Assembly (NCBI RefSeq): GCF_030052815.1
Contig: NC_079509.1
Coordinates: forward strand, 42,898,750-42,962,749
Reading direction: 5' to 3'
Length of the DNA: 64,000 nucleotides
Source of the DNA: Hevea brasiliensis
Lineage: Eukaryota; Streptophyta; Magnoliopsida; Malpighiales; Euphorbiaceae
Position numbers and translations under genes: made by a program. Each line of letters begins with the position of its first letter. The first letter of the stretch is position 1. The notes below the pieces were generated by a model, which was given only the letters and a program-made list of their open reading frames with translations, was not told where the DNA came from and made no database searches. Below, one piece after another: positions 23,586 through 34,741 of the stretch.

Positions 23586-23695
23586 ATCCTATTCAAAATA
23601 ACAAAGACAAACAGATCTGCATTAGTGTCACCTCGACTCTTACAAATGCAATGCATGATATGGACTCAATCTAGGCCCAGAAACGCCTAAACCGT

Positions 23696-23707
23696 GCTCT
23701 GATACCA
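23696..23707 (-). other. tRNA-Met primer-binding site of the nested element
   Basis: The minus strand reads TGGTATCAGAGC, complementary to the 3' end of initiator tRNA-Met, five bases inside the 5' LTR. Confidence 0.9.
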
Positions 23708-23712
23708 CTAAA

Positions 23713-26700
23713 TGTGACACCCCTTACCCGTGTACAGTATACCCGAGTAAGTAATGCCACACGGTGTACCGGCACACTCTAATATACCTTAATTAATTTA
23801 TGTCATGCTTTTAAATATAATTTATGAAATATAATTTATTTAGGCCATTTATCAAAAGTATTATTCATTTAAGGTTCCGAAAATTTTAAAGAAAATCAGA
23901 GTACCAATGAAAATGGAGAAAATAGCTTATTCTAACTGTTAAAAAACACTTCCAAATAATTTCCAAACAATCCCAACTTCAATTCATCAATAGAGTCTCA
24001 ACAATTTTTCAATTTCAGGTCTCAACAACCTTTTCATTTCTCAAACATCCATTTCTCAGGGTTCTCATATATAAACAATAATTAAATACTCAAATTACTT
24101 CCATACATAACCATAAATCTTTATTATTTACATGAACCTCAAAATACATTACATAAATCCCAAATACATATGAGAAAATAAAAATTTAATTACAAAACTA
24201 CAAAATGACATCTAGTGTCCTACCAATGCCTTTGCGGTGACGAGGTGACACGGACCTTTGTCTTGAATCTGCAGGATGGACTCACCCAGTCTGCGGTCTA
24301 CTGGGCTCACGATCTGTATCTCCAGAACCTACGCGTGGCAAAAGCAACGCGCTAAGCAATAATGCTTAGTGGTGCAATAATAAAATAACAAGAAATAACA
24401 GAAAATAAATATGTATTGCATGTGCATGTTTTGTTTGTCATGTATTTGTATATCCATTCATTTATTTCTTTTACTTTGCCCATTTTCATTCATTTGGTTG
24501 CCCAAGTAACCTACACTAGGCATCGGATGGATAAACCGTAACCGCCTTTGGGCATCTAGTACCTCGCCGTCACACCATCGGTCACATATGCATCTCCGGT
24601 GTGCAGAGCGGCTAACAAAGTCAGAATAATATCAGGCACAAGGCCAAATCTCAATGCAAGGTCAGAATGGCTAAAAGTCATGAAATCACAGAATGGCATA
24701 TTGTCATGTGCAGTACTACTAACTGAACCCTTTTGGTATGCAAAACTATCCAAACCAATCTTGTTAGGTATACTAGGGCATTTGAAACTTTTAAATTCTT
24801 CAATTTGTGAATTTCAAGTTTTGGTGTCACTATTCACCTCATTGGTCAACAAAAATGTTGACTTTTGGATAGAAAATATGTACATTGACTTTGGCACTCC
24901 CAACATACCACATTTTACATTTAAAACTTGTTAGAATTGGTCACCATTACCATTTCTAACTTAAAACCAAGAGGGCAGAAAATTTCAGTTTTTGAGCCTA
25001 AGTTTACTGTTCCATTAAACATTGTTACAGTGGAAATTTGAAGAAATGGCAAACATGAAAGTTGTTCCTTATTTTGTCTAGTTGAATTTCCTTTTTCGAA
25101 TCACTCCATTTGGAGTTTTGTAGCTCCAGATATAGTCCAAAAACCACAGCTGGCCGAATTGCCAATCTGCAGAATTGACCATATCTACAGTAACATGAAC
25201 AGTGACTGTGACTGTATATTTGAATAGGTTTTGGCCATAATTTGCAGTAGGTTCCTTCATGAAAGTTGTTTGTCTATGTCTTAACTTGTTGCTGTAAAAA
25301 TTTCAGGTCAATTGACCAAATCTATAGTGAGTTATGGCCAAATGAACAGTTACTGTTCATTTGATCTTTCTGCAGAATCAGTTGCAGGGTATCCGGATTG
25401 GGGCCAAGTTTTGGTCCTCTTGCTTTGGTCTTTTGGGCATGGTTTCTTCAGCAAAAATGTGCCATTATAAGCCTAGTTTCATTTCCAATTGGCCAAACAC
25501 CAATTGGACCAACACAGCCAAAGTTATGGCTGTGTAATTGGACTGAAATCTCAGTCCATTGCTGCTGTCCCTAGGCAGCATAGTCATTCCCTTTACCATG
25601 CTATTTTTCAGTCCATATTATGGTCAAATCTCCTCAAATGGTCACTAATTGACCATTAAAATGTTTTCTAACAATTTCATAAGCCAAATCAACTTTCACT
25701 CCCCAAAACCCTAGCTTCACATTATGTTTTCTACAAAATGCCTTAGTTAGCATACCAACTTATTATTCTTATGTTTATAAACTTCCAACATGATTCTAGT
25801 TCACTTCAAGCTCATCAAAAACACTCCTTCCTATTCCTTCACTAGGGCAGCCGAAATTCATGTACTCATACACATGAGTTTTTGTTCATTTAAATTACAA
25901 TTCTTACTAAGTTTCAAGTCCCTAATCATGAAATTAAAGAGTTTTATGTATATAGTTGCACTAACCTTGAATAGGGCAGATTTTTCCCAATTCAAAACTT
26001 CACTTTCTTTCCTCTTGTTAGCTGCCAAAAGCTTGTTTAAGGTGTGGGGTAAAATTTTAATGAAGAGAGGTTAGGGTTTTGTGGTGAAACAAAGTAAGAA
26101 ATTAAGCTTGCTTGATTGAACATCGATGGAGGGAGGAGGGAAGGGATTTCGGCTGCATGAGGAAGAGGGTGATGGCTGCTGTAATTTTTGGTTATTTGGT
26201 CTTCATTTAGTCTCTTTATTAGTTAGTCAAATGATGGCTTAATTGTGATTGGTTGGTAATTTTAAATGACATCACAATGATGTCATAAATAATCTTTTTC
26301 CTCACTTTCTTTTCTTTCCTCCACTACTCATCTTCAATTTAATTTCTAGTAATGTTTATCCATATTTTATGTCATATTAATTATTTACTCAACTGGACAA
26401 GTTGGCCAAAAATCACCTCTGAAGGCGAAATGACCAAAATGCCCTCCGTTTGGCTGAATGGGTCAAAATTGTCTGTACCGATTGAAAAATTTTTCTAGGT
26501 ATTTTCTTGGCATTCTAATGCCATGGGAACCTCAGTAATCCTTCTCTGGAGTCCCAAAAATTATTTTATAATTTTTCCCTCGGGTCTAGGGCTCCTAGTT
26601 GTGAGAACCGCAACTTCCCTCCGGTTACCCATCGCTTGGGCACCGGCTCGTTTGACTTGGTTGTATTTTATTTCTAAAATTTTTACTAAATTTTTCTTAT

Positions 26701-26827
26701 TAATATTTGAGTTAATTATGGTTCCTGACTTTAGTTTAAATATTTTTCCGGACATTCTAGCTGTCCAGACCGACACTGGTCACCGGAACAGTAGGATGTA
26801 AGGAGTGGTTACCGGGAGGGTGTTACA
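23713..26827 (-). repeat. 5' LTR of the nested chromovirus (3115 bp)
   Basis: Same ends and length as 15791-18910. Flanked inside by the PBS at 23696-23707. Confidence 0.93.
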
Positions 26828-26832
26828 ATACC
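26828..26832. repeat. right target duplication of the nested chromovirus
   Basis: ATACC directly after GTGTTACA. Confidence 0.92.
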
Positions 26833-28363
26833 ACCTGGGATATGGAGGCTGGATAGGGTCCAGGGGAACCGGTACAATCTAGTTTATACCGACAAGGTAT
26901 CGGTATATTTCACTGAGCGGGAGGGGAAGAGGTGGATCGGGATTTCTTGGTGGTCTGGGATTATTTTGGGGTGGTCTGGGTTGAGTAGGTGGAGGAAGAG
27001 GTCTGGGTTGGTAATTTGTAGGTGGTGGGTATTGTGGGCGTGGGTGTGGATAGTTTGGGAAAGGAGGTGGAATGCTTGCGACTGTTTGGCCATGAGGGGG
27101 AGGATATGGCCGGTAGTTATTTTGAGGTAGTGGGGAGTAGTTGTTCTGCCGAGTGATGGAATGCACATCACCCTCCTTCTTTTTGCCAAAGCTGGGAGTT
27201 TTCTTTGCAGGATTTTCAGCCAACTCCTGCAGCCGTCCCAACCTTAAATTAGCTTCAATTCTCTCACCAGCCTGGATGATGTCCGAGAAGCTGTTGGAAG
27301 TGTTTCCAATCATCAAGTTGAAGTAAGGAGCTTTCAAAGTCTCGATGAACAGAGAACATAGCTCATTGTCGGTCACCGGGGGGTGTACTTCCGCCGCCTT
27401 TTCTCTCCATCTCTTGGCATGCTCCTTAAAGCTTTCCCTGTCTTTCTGCACCAGGTTCTGGAGGTCCCTCCTTGTGGGGGCCACATCGCAATTAAACTTA
27501 TACTGCTTGAGGAAAGCATCTGCCAAATCTTTCCAGGAGCGTAGTTTGCTCCTGTCAGCCCAATCAATGCACCACCTCAGGGCTGCCCCGGAGAGGCTCT
27601 CATGAAAGAAGTGGACTAACAGCCTGTCATCATCCGTCAGAGCGGACATCTTGGCGATATAGTTGGCCAAGTGAATGTGAGGGTCCGAATTCCCAGTATA
27701 CTTGTCGAAATCAGGGACCTTGAACTTAGGCGGCACCACCACATCAGGAACCAATCTAAGCGATGCCACATCGACTGAACCATACATATTCAGTCCTTCG
27801 ATTGCTCTCAATCTCTCCTCTAGAGCAGATAGTTTCTCGCTTTTTTTCGTCTTATTTTCCCCTCCCACTGCATGGAATACTCCCCCAGTTGGGAGATGAG
27901 GGGCGGAGTGTACTGGTGGGATTAGGATTGAAGGGTATGAGTCGGTGTTTGAAATAGCTGGGTAATGAGAGTAAGGTAAGTCATTATTCATGGTAGCCAG
28001 ATTGACAGTGATTGTCGGGTCCGGAATAGGTGACTGAAAGGTAAAAGAAGTTGAAGCTTGATGGGGATCCATTGTTGTAGGTGGTGGAGGAGGTAGTGGT
28101 AGGCTAGGCTCTGAAGTGGGTTTATTCTGGGACATTTCCCTCATTAGTCTCATAAGTTCTGAGACCTGATCCTTCAATTCGGAAACCTGCCCTTGTAGGT
28201 TATGTATTTGTTCCTGATCTTCCATTATCTTCTTTGTTTGAGATCTTGTTAAGTACACTCGCTTGGGTTGAACCGTGTGCTTGGTCGGACTTGCCTTGTT
28301 TGAAGCAATGTTGATTTCCTGTAGGGAGTAAAAAAAGTTTTTAATGAATTTCGAATTTTGCAA
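26833..28363 (-). pseudogene. gag N-terminal part of the giant element
   Basis: Long frame (28363-26879). A leucine-rich coiled segment near the start (EQIHNLQGQVSELKDQVSEL) is followed by a proline-rich stretch. The gag core is FKVPDFDKYTGNSDP, SGAALRWCIDWA, DLADAFLKQYKFN and RESFKEHAKRWREKA. A second Pro/Gln-rich tail ends at a TAG at 26879. Downstream of that stop the same frame stays open into the target duplication and on into 15785, so the stop is a single lesion and the nested insertion split gag in two. Confidence 0.9.
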
Positions 28364-28782
28364 AAAAAACTAAAAAGTCCTGGTGTGGACGAAGGATACA
28401 GTGGCATTTGGGAGCCAGAATGAAATCTGCGAAAGGATGATTGCATCAACTTTATCATGGCATCATTCGATAGTCTGACCGTGAATGACTGGATTGAATG
28501 CGCATTTATGATACCTGTCCATATAGCGCACTCAATTTTTCACATAACCCTAGCGAGGGAGTTCCTACCGGAGTCATATTATTCATTCACAAATTTACTA
28601 AACAAAGGTCCAAAAATCATTTCATTAACTGAATAATTTGTACACCGTATTCTTTACATCGGTCTAGGCTCTGGGAGATTCTTTATAATGAGATGACATT
28701 TTATGAGATACTCATATAACCTTTCTTCTTGCTTAGCAAGGTCGAATGCTTTCAGAGCATATTCGGATTCAGGTAATAGTTC
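28364..28782 (-). other. spacer between ORF1 and gag
   Basis: Non-coding on the minus strand by inspection; no motif recognised. It would be the leader of gag if gag is read from its own start or a spliced RNA. Confidence 0.5.
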
Positions 28783-30548
28783 TTATTTTCCCTGTGCTAT
28801 CGTTCTCTCCAGCTGGTCAACATTCTCTTTCAGTTCTTGATAGAGAGCAGCTTGCTTTTCTTTCTCTTTCTTTTCTTTAGCACATTCTTTCAAAATATCG
28901 TTAATGAGTAGTGCCTGTTCTTTCAATTCGAGCTTCTTCTTTTTGTTTTCTTGTTTATACTCCTCAACGAGTATTTCTTGGTATTTCATTTTTTACTGAA
29001 GCTTACTATTCTGTGCTTCCACTTCTTTTACCACAGCTTGGAGAGAGTCTTTTTCCTTTTTCCACCGTTCCTCTTGCCCTTCGAACCCCATCTTTTCGGC
29101 CCTCGCCTCTTCCCTGAGTCTTCTCATCTTTCTTTTAAGGTTCTGCCGTTGGTCCTCCAACTGTTTTATTTGTTCTTGTAGTTGTGAGTTTTCGGTATTT
29201 GCCCTTTATAATGAGTCAGCCAGATGATTATCAGCTTCTTTTAATAGGATGTTTCAGCGAGGGTCGCTATCTTTGAATTCTGTAATTGAGTGTTCTCGGT
29301 CTCTGTCAGCCCTCCATTCAAGGTAATCGCGTGTGGCACTTGGACCTTTAGGCGACCTTTCCATCAGAGAGATGTTTTCCCAGGATCTGTGAGCCACTTT
29401 CAACCCTTCCTCTTCCTTGAGCTTATGGTAGAAATGACCTTGGTGGTATTTTTCAATGTTGACTCTGGACTGTGTTGAGCCAAACTGCCTCATTACCAAT
29501 GCCGGAGTGTAACTTGTGTATCCGGTTACTCCGATTAGGGATACCGACTGATTACCTCCCGTGCTGATCAAAATGGATTGGCCTTACGTCCACAGTTTCC
29601 TCCAACAGTAATCATGGCTATTGAAACTCAGAATCCGTTCCCGTCATTGCTGTTCATTCTTCGGACTGATTACTAACCAGGTCATCTTCTCGATGGGAGG
29701 CTGGTCAAGGTACCAAGTCAATCCCTTTGTCTCCACAGGGCACATGTGACTGATAATCCAGAGGTATAACAATTGAGAATAACACTTAATGGACCCTTTG
29801 CCCTGTTGTCTGCAGTAGGTAAGGGTTAATAAGGTCTCTGCAAGAATTGCCGGTATCGGATTGACCTCCTGCCTTTCTACTGCCCAGAATACTTCCACCG
29901 CGCTGTAGGTTATGATTCCCAATGGTCCCGGGAACAAAATCAGGCCATAGATTCCCAAGGTGAGTGCCACTGAAGCTCGATTCCATTGTTTCTCTTGGAT
30001 GTATTGATCCAGCCACTTCTCAAGGTAGGTCCAATACCATCCATGCGTGTTCCCTTTGACAGTTTCTTTTGACTTTGCTTCCTCCGAAGGAATACCCAAC
30101 AAATGTGTTAATCGTTTCCAGGTCTGCCTATGCTTAAGGTGTAGGTAGATCCGATTCTGCGTTGAGTAAGGAATCTCTAGTAATGCCTGATATTCTTCCA
30201 TAGTGGGAACTGTATCAATATCATTGAAAGAGAATACCCCGTACTCAGGACTCCAAACTGACAGCATGGCCTTTAATGCCGGGATTTGGACCTTGACTCG
30301 CATTAAGGTTGCAATCCTCCCGTACTTCTCTTCAAATCGTGCATTGACCTGATCGGGAAGCGACCTCCAACCATTAGACAGACCCTCGAGGCTGTTCATT
30401 TTGACCTCAATTTTATTCAGATCCAACGAAGGTAGTAAGCTAGCATGTGCCTTGGGAACATCATTTTGCGAAGTCTTGGACTATGAGCTGATTTGGACCA
30501 AAGTTTAGCATTCTGAACCTCTTCTGCCGACTGACTCGAGGATGCCAT
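28783..30548 (-). pseudogene. ORF1 of the giant element, upstream of gag
   Basis: The first ATG with a good start is at 30548 (MASSSQSAEE...). The main frame is 30426-29644, with the pattern WRSLPDQVNARFEEKYG, FSFNDIDTVPTMEEYQALL, a tryptophan-rich middle (GWYWTYLEKWLD) and ILFPGPLGIITYSAVEVFW. This is the extra N-terminal ORF of Ogre-type elements, related to plant mobile-domain-like proteins (DUF7745 by my recollection). After a stop at 29644 the next segment is 29571-29254 (GYTSYTPALVMRQFG...), and a Lys/Glu-rich coiled coil follows at 28989-28783. A shift near 30480, the stop at 29644 and further breaks make it a pseudogene. Its biochemical role is unknown in the literature as I know it. 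Confidence 0.82.
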
Positions 30549-31409
30549 GATAAAAATGATGCCTATCCTTTTTACAGACTCTTGGTTTGGTGATGCCTGC
30601 GGAAAAATTCGTTAGCAAGATAGATTTGGGTAATTTCGAATTATACTGTTGACAGGGTGACACATACACATTTATCAAAGTAGGAAAATGTGTACGTGTT
30701 TCAGTAGAATTCAAGATTACCCTCATAAAAACGAACAAAAGGAAATTAAGGCAGAATAGAGTAAGAGTAAGTATGCCCCTTTTGTCCTAGAATAGGGAGA
30801 CTCCTGATACCGGATGAGTGCTACCTAATTGGATAGTTCTATCTTATAAGGTAGCTTACTACGGCTTTTGGCTATTGTGATAGTTTAGCTCAGGATCTAA
30901 TTTTCTAAAAGCCACAGGTTCCCAAATTGCCCCTACTGTAAACAGTAGAGCCCCATTCTATAACCATAATATTATCGGGAAAATTCCACGGGTATCACGG
31001 TGAATAGAACGAGTTTCAATTTGAGCAGAAGCCTTCACGGATACTAATGGGGTAGAACCCACGGGTACCGCTACATGACCCCCTCCTACTTTCCTAAAAG
31101 GGTAAGAAAGCCCGGGTATAGGGCCGAAGTGTGTGAGGACATCGTGTGAGTGTTCAGTGTGTGAGGGGACACCTTTACCTCTTCCCGATTCAGGGGGATT
31201 TTATTTTTCCTGTTTTTCTTCTTTTCTCCTTTTTTTTTTTAAAAACGAAGAGCACTGTAAGGAGTAAAACAAGCAAAACAAGCGAAACAGTTAGTAGGAA
31301 TGATCAACGATTAACACATAAAATATTGCCGAGTGAGCCCACCTAACTATAATTTGATCGAAAAATTAAATCTACTTTTGGACCTCTAGACCGAGGTCAA
31401 GTCAAATGG
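30549..31409 (-). other. 5' leader of the giant element
   Basis: Region between PBS and ORF1. No conserved coding. It contains runs such as poly-T near 31200-31230 (plus strand). Packaging or dimerisation signals would be expected here, but none can be assigned by eye. Confidence 0.6.
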
Positions 31410-31427
31410 TCCCCAGTGGAGTCGACA
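31410..31427 (-). other. primer-binding site of the giant element (tRNA-Arg-like)
   Basis: The minus strand reads TGTCGACTCCACTGGGGA three bases from the 5' LTR. It differs at one position from TGGCGACTCCACTGGGGA, the PBS I recall for related plant elements. Ogre is known to use tRNA-Arg. Confidence 0.75.
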
Positions 31428-31824
31428 AGCTGTCGCAACGTGTTTTGCGGTCGCCTGGACGAACCCTCACCGAAGTGGGAAAGAGTGAGGAGTCGCCACC
31501 TTAGTTTTGAGGGAAACTAAAGAAAACCATTTGAGAAGATAAATCGAAATGAAACCACTTCAAGACAGAGATTCTAAGTTCGGGGTCCGTAAACGGGTGG
31601 GGAAGGTGTTAGGCACCCCACCTCGTCCCTTGATAAGGGTAAGTAGATTTAACTTTGCGTTCTTTATAAATCAGTTAGGAGGGCTAAAATGGAAATGTTA
31701 ATCCTTTTAATAAAAAGGAAAATTTGGTTTTTCACTAAATTCGGATTACCCAGATACATAAGTAAATGAGACAACCTTAGTGAGTTACTGTTGTATGTTA
31801 ATTTTGTTTGAAAGGGCTATTTGG

Positions 31825-32193
31825 TTAAAATTCAATTTGAGAATCGGGTAAGAACTCTCCTCCGATCTCTTTTAATTAAAATCTTGGGTTGAGAATCGGA
31901 TAAGAACTCTCCTCCGATCTCTTTTAATATTTATTAAAATTTAGCTTGAGGATCGGATAAGAACTCTCCTCCGACCTCTTTTAATATTTATTAAAATTTA
32001 GTTGAGGATCGGATAAGAACTCTCCTCCGACCTCTTTAATATTTATTAAAATTTAGCTTGAGGATCGGATAAGAACTCTCCTCCGACCTCTTTAAATATT
32101 TATTAAAACTTTTAGTTGAAAATCGGATAAGGACTCTCCTCCGATCTCTTTTATTTTAATGGGACTCGGATAAAGACTCTTCCGATCTCTTCG
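31825..32193. repeat. tandem repeats in right LTR, about 57-bp unit
   Basis: Same array as at 2895-3207 but with one additional unit (369 against 313 bp). Confidence 0.85.
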
Positions 32194-33170
32194 AAATTTG
32201 ATCACAGCTATATATCATAAAAGTCAAAGTTTAAGAGTTCTAGTATTCAAAGATGTCAAGGGTCGTAATAAGACTTCTTTTAACTCATTGATACTTTGTG
32301 ACTAAATAAGGGATGCCGGACTGAATTTTACCGACCTCCCATATGGTCGCCTTACCAGTATCCTATCCGTTCCATTCTACTTATCTGAGATTTGATTTTT
32401 ATTCCGCCTTATGGCATTATGCCGGATCGCCTTCTACGTCAGCCTAGTGATTCAATTTTGCTACTTCCCTGACGTGTTATTTAGACCCTCTTTTCAAAGA
32501 GACCATAAAAATCTGATTACCTACATTTTGTTCGATTACTTCTACGCTATTCGGGACCAGAACTCCTGTGTTAGGAAGTAATAAAGATTAACCAAAGAAT
32601 GGACTGATTAACAAAGAAGTAAACTCGAGAATGACCGTCTTCGTGTTTAAAATACAGTATAAACTTGGTGAAAATTACAAACATAAAAAGAATAAATGAA
32701 ATACGTAAATAAAGAAGAACATTTGATAAAATAGCGATATAAGCACTCACCTGTAGGGAGTCGAATCTACTAAACTAACTATGGAATCACAGAATGTAAT
32801 AGAATTTGCAGTTGATAATTTGGAGGACTAAGGTTCGCCTTGAAATGAAGGATTCTTTGCTAAAATGTAATCAGGTCAAAATAACCAAGCTTGAATGGAG
32901 TTGAACTTGGACAATATGAATGGAAATAGGAGATAACAAAGACAGAAAGTGAGAGTGCCACAGGATAATGAACGGACTGAAAATGAAGAATTTCAGTATT
33001 TAAGAATCCCTTTTCAAGAAAACACTTCAGAAAACTGGTTTCCAAAGTTTTTCTTATGAAAGCTAAAAAAAAATAGCAGAGTAACGAACTAAATTAAGTT
33101 TCAGAGTTCTTCCACTATAGTCACTGCCTTTTGTTTATTTTTTCGTCCCCTGAACAGTTTTTCATGCAGG

Positions 33171-33178
33171 TATTTATA
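33171..33178 (-). promoter_or_regulatory. sense TATA box of the right (5') LTR
   Basis: Same TATAAATA context as in the left LTR. In the 5' LTR this would drive the genomic RNA, leaving about 1.7 kb of R-U5 before the PBS. Confidence 0.6.
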
Positions 33179-33814
33179 GGAACCGGGTGCCCTCCATGAA
33201 GGGTCAAGATCTATTTTGAGGAAGACGGAGGGTCAGGATTTCAAAGGACATGATCGGATGCTTGAGAATTAAGGCGAATCAAAATGAACGGCCGAGATCA
33301 TTCTCAGGATACTTGTCCTTTTCTTCTTCTAATCTGACGGTCCAAAACTTCGTTGACCTGGGCGATCCAAGGGCTAGAAATAAAAGGCGCCGGTCTTGTC
33401 GTCTTCCTCTTTGATCGAAAGCCTCTGGACTCGTCCTTGCAAGTGAGACCAACGGTGGAGATTGGGATGTACAGGACTGTCATGACATACTCTGGCACCT
33501 GTCAGCATTATGGGCGATTCTCAGGCGTGCGGTGGAGATTTCGTCTGCAACGCTTTAACTACCTTGGCTCTGATTCTAATGACGGTTATTGGGATTTGTT
33601 TTATTCTCTTTGCCTTCCGATCTCCCCTCTTCCTGATCTTCTTGACACGTGCCCCTTTCGATCTTTCATACCAGTCTCCCCTCTTCCGATCTCTATCATT
33701 CCGATCCTTTCTTTAGTCAGGCCCAGTCCGGTCAAAGCATTAATTTCCCCCGATTCTCGAAGCGTTTTCCCCTCGATTCTCGAAGCGCCCGCTTCGTTTT
33801 CTGCTTAGCAATAA

Positions 33815-34201
33815 ATGCCTGACTTTCCCCTATATATACCCCTGACAGAAGAAGCTTTCCTCATTCGATTTTCCTCTCTCCCTTCTCCCTTTCCTGTTCT
33901 AGCTGCTCCGGCGATAGTTCCGGCTACGACTGTGGCTTTTGATCCCTTTCCGATGGACTTCTTTATTCCCCGACTGAAAATTTACGATCCCGGTGACCGA
34001 ATGATCGTGATAACCTTATCTGATGATGGTGAGAGAATTGCTAAAGTTTCGCCGACCCTTGGCAGTTGCTCTTCCAAATTTATTCGGCTTTTCATCACAT
34101 TGAGTGTTCCGACAGCGGCTTTCCTCCACATTGGGTGTTCCGACAGCGGCTCGGTCCGGGTCAGTGACACCCCTTTGGATCAGTCACAATGTTGGCTGTG
34201 A
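33815..34201 (+). CDS. small antisense ORF in right LTR, function unknown
   Basis: Second copy of the 128-codon frame, with no shift or stop relative to the left copy. Same caveats: the TATA-like box at 33831 falls within it, so the shorter frame from the ATG near 33952 is the better candidate if any protein is made. Confidence 0.25.
   Translation: MPDFPLYIPLTEEAFLIRFSSLPSPFPVLAAPAIVPATTVAFDPFPMDFFIPRLKIYDPGDRMIVITLSDDGERIAKVSPTLGSCSSKFIRLFITLSVPTAAFLHIGCSDSGSVRVSDTPLDQSQCWL
33831..33838 (+). promoter_or_regulatory. plus-strand TATATATA box in right LTR
   Basis: Counterpart of 4842-4849 with the same surroundings. Confidence 0.4.
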
Positions 34202-34577
34202 CATAGACCCCCTTTAGATAGGATGTTCTGCCGATCTTTAGAGGTCGACCTTTTGTTGTAATCAGATTTTTAATGTAAACCGATCTTGAGATCGCCCAAA
34301 TGATGTAATCTGATCTCTTGGAAATAAAAATCTCATTTTGTCAATTATCATTTTATTGATTATTTTTCGATCTTTGATGTGTTCGTTCGATCTGGTTCCT
34401 AACTGAACGACCCTTAACTGATCCTTTATTCAAAATATTCATCTTAATATGCTGATCTCCAGTTAACCGATCTCTTTATGTAATTTGGAATGTTCGAGAG
34501 ACGTGTCAGAACAGCTGGCGAATCCCGCTAACCGATGCATTGCCTGGGACATCGTGAGCATTAAATGCTCGGACGAG

Positions 34578-34585
34578 TATAAATA
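34578..34585 (+). promoter_or_regulatory. TATA box of the antisense gene, right LTR
   Basis: Identical core and flanks to 5589-5596; about 160 bp before the ATG at 34742. Confidence 0.65.
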
Positions 34586-34741
34586 GGGGTGGGGGTTAGC
34601 CAGTTTCTCACTTATGCCATTTTCTGTCTCTTGCAAACAATTCCAAAATTCTCCTGATTTTCAAGCTCTTCCGACTCCGATCAAGCTCCGGTAAGGGTTT
34701 TGATCCTTCTTTTACTTTTGAGTTCTTTATTTCTTTTGAAA

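Larger units (their letters stand above)
15791..26827 (-). mobile_element. nested Tekay/Del-like chromovirus
   Basis: An 11,037-bp Ty3/gypsy element inserted in gag of the giant element, with ATACC duplicated. LTRs are 15791-18910 and 23713-26827. In element orientation: 5' LTR (right), tRNA-Met PBS, gag with CCHC knuckle, protease, RT/RNase H (decayed), integrase with chromodomain, PPT, 3' LTR. The chromodomain, the 3.1-kb LTR and the initiator-Met PBS fit the Tekay/Del clade. Multiple shifts in RT mean it is not autonomous. It is younger than its host element. Confidence 0.93.
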
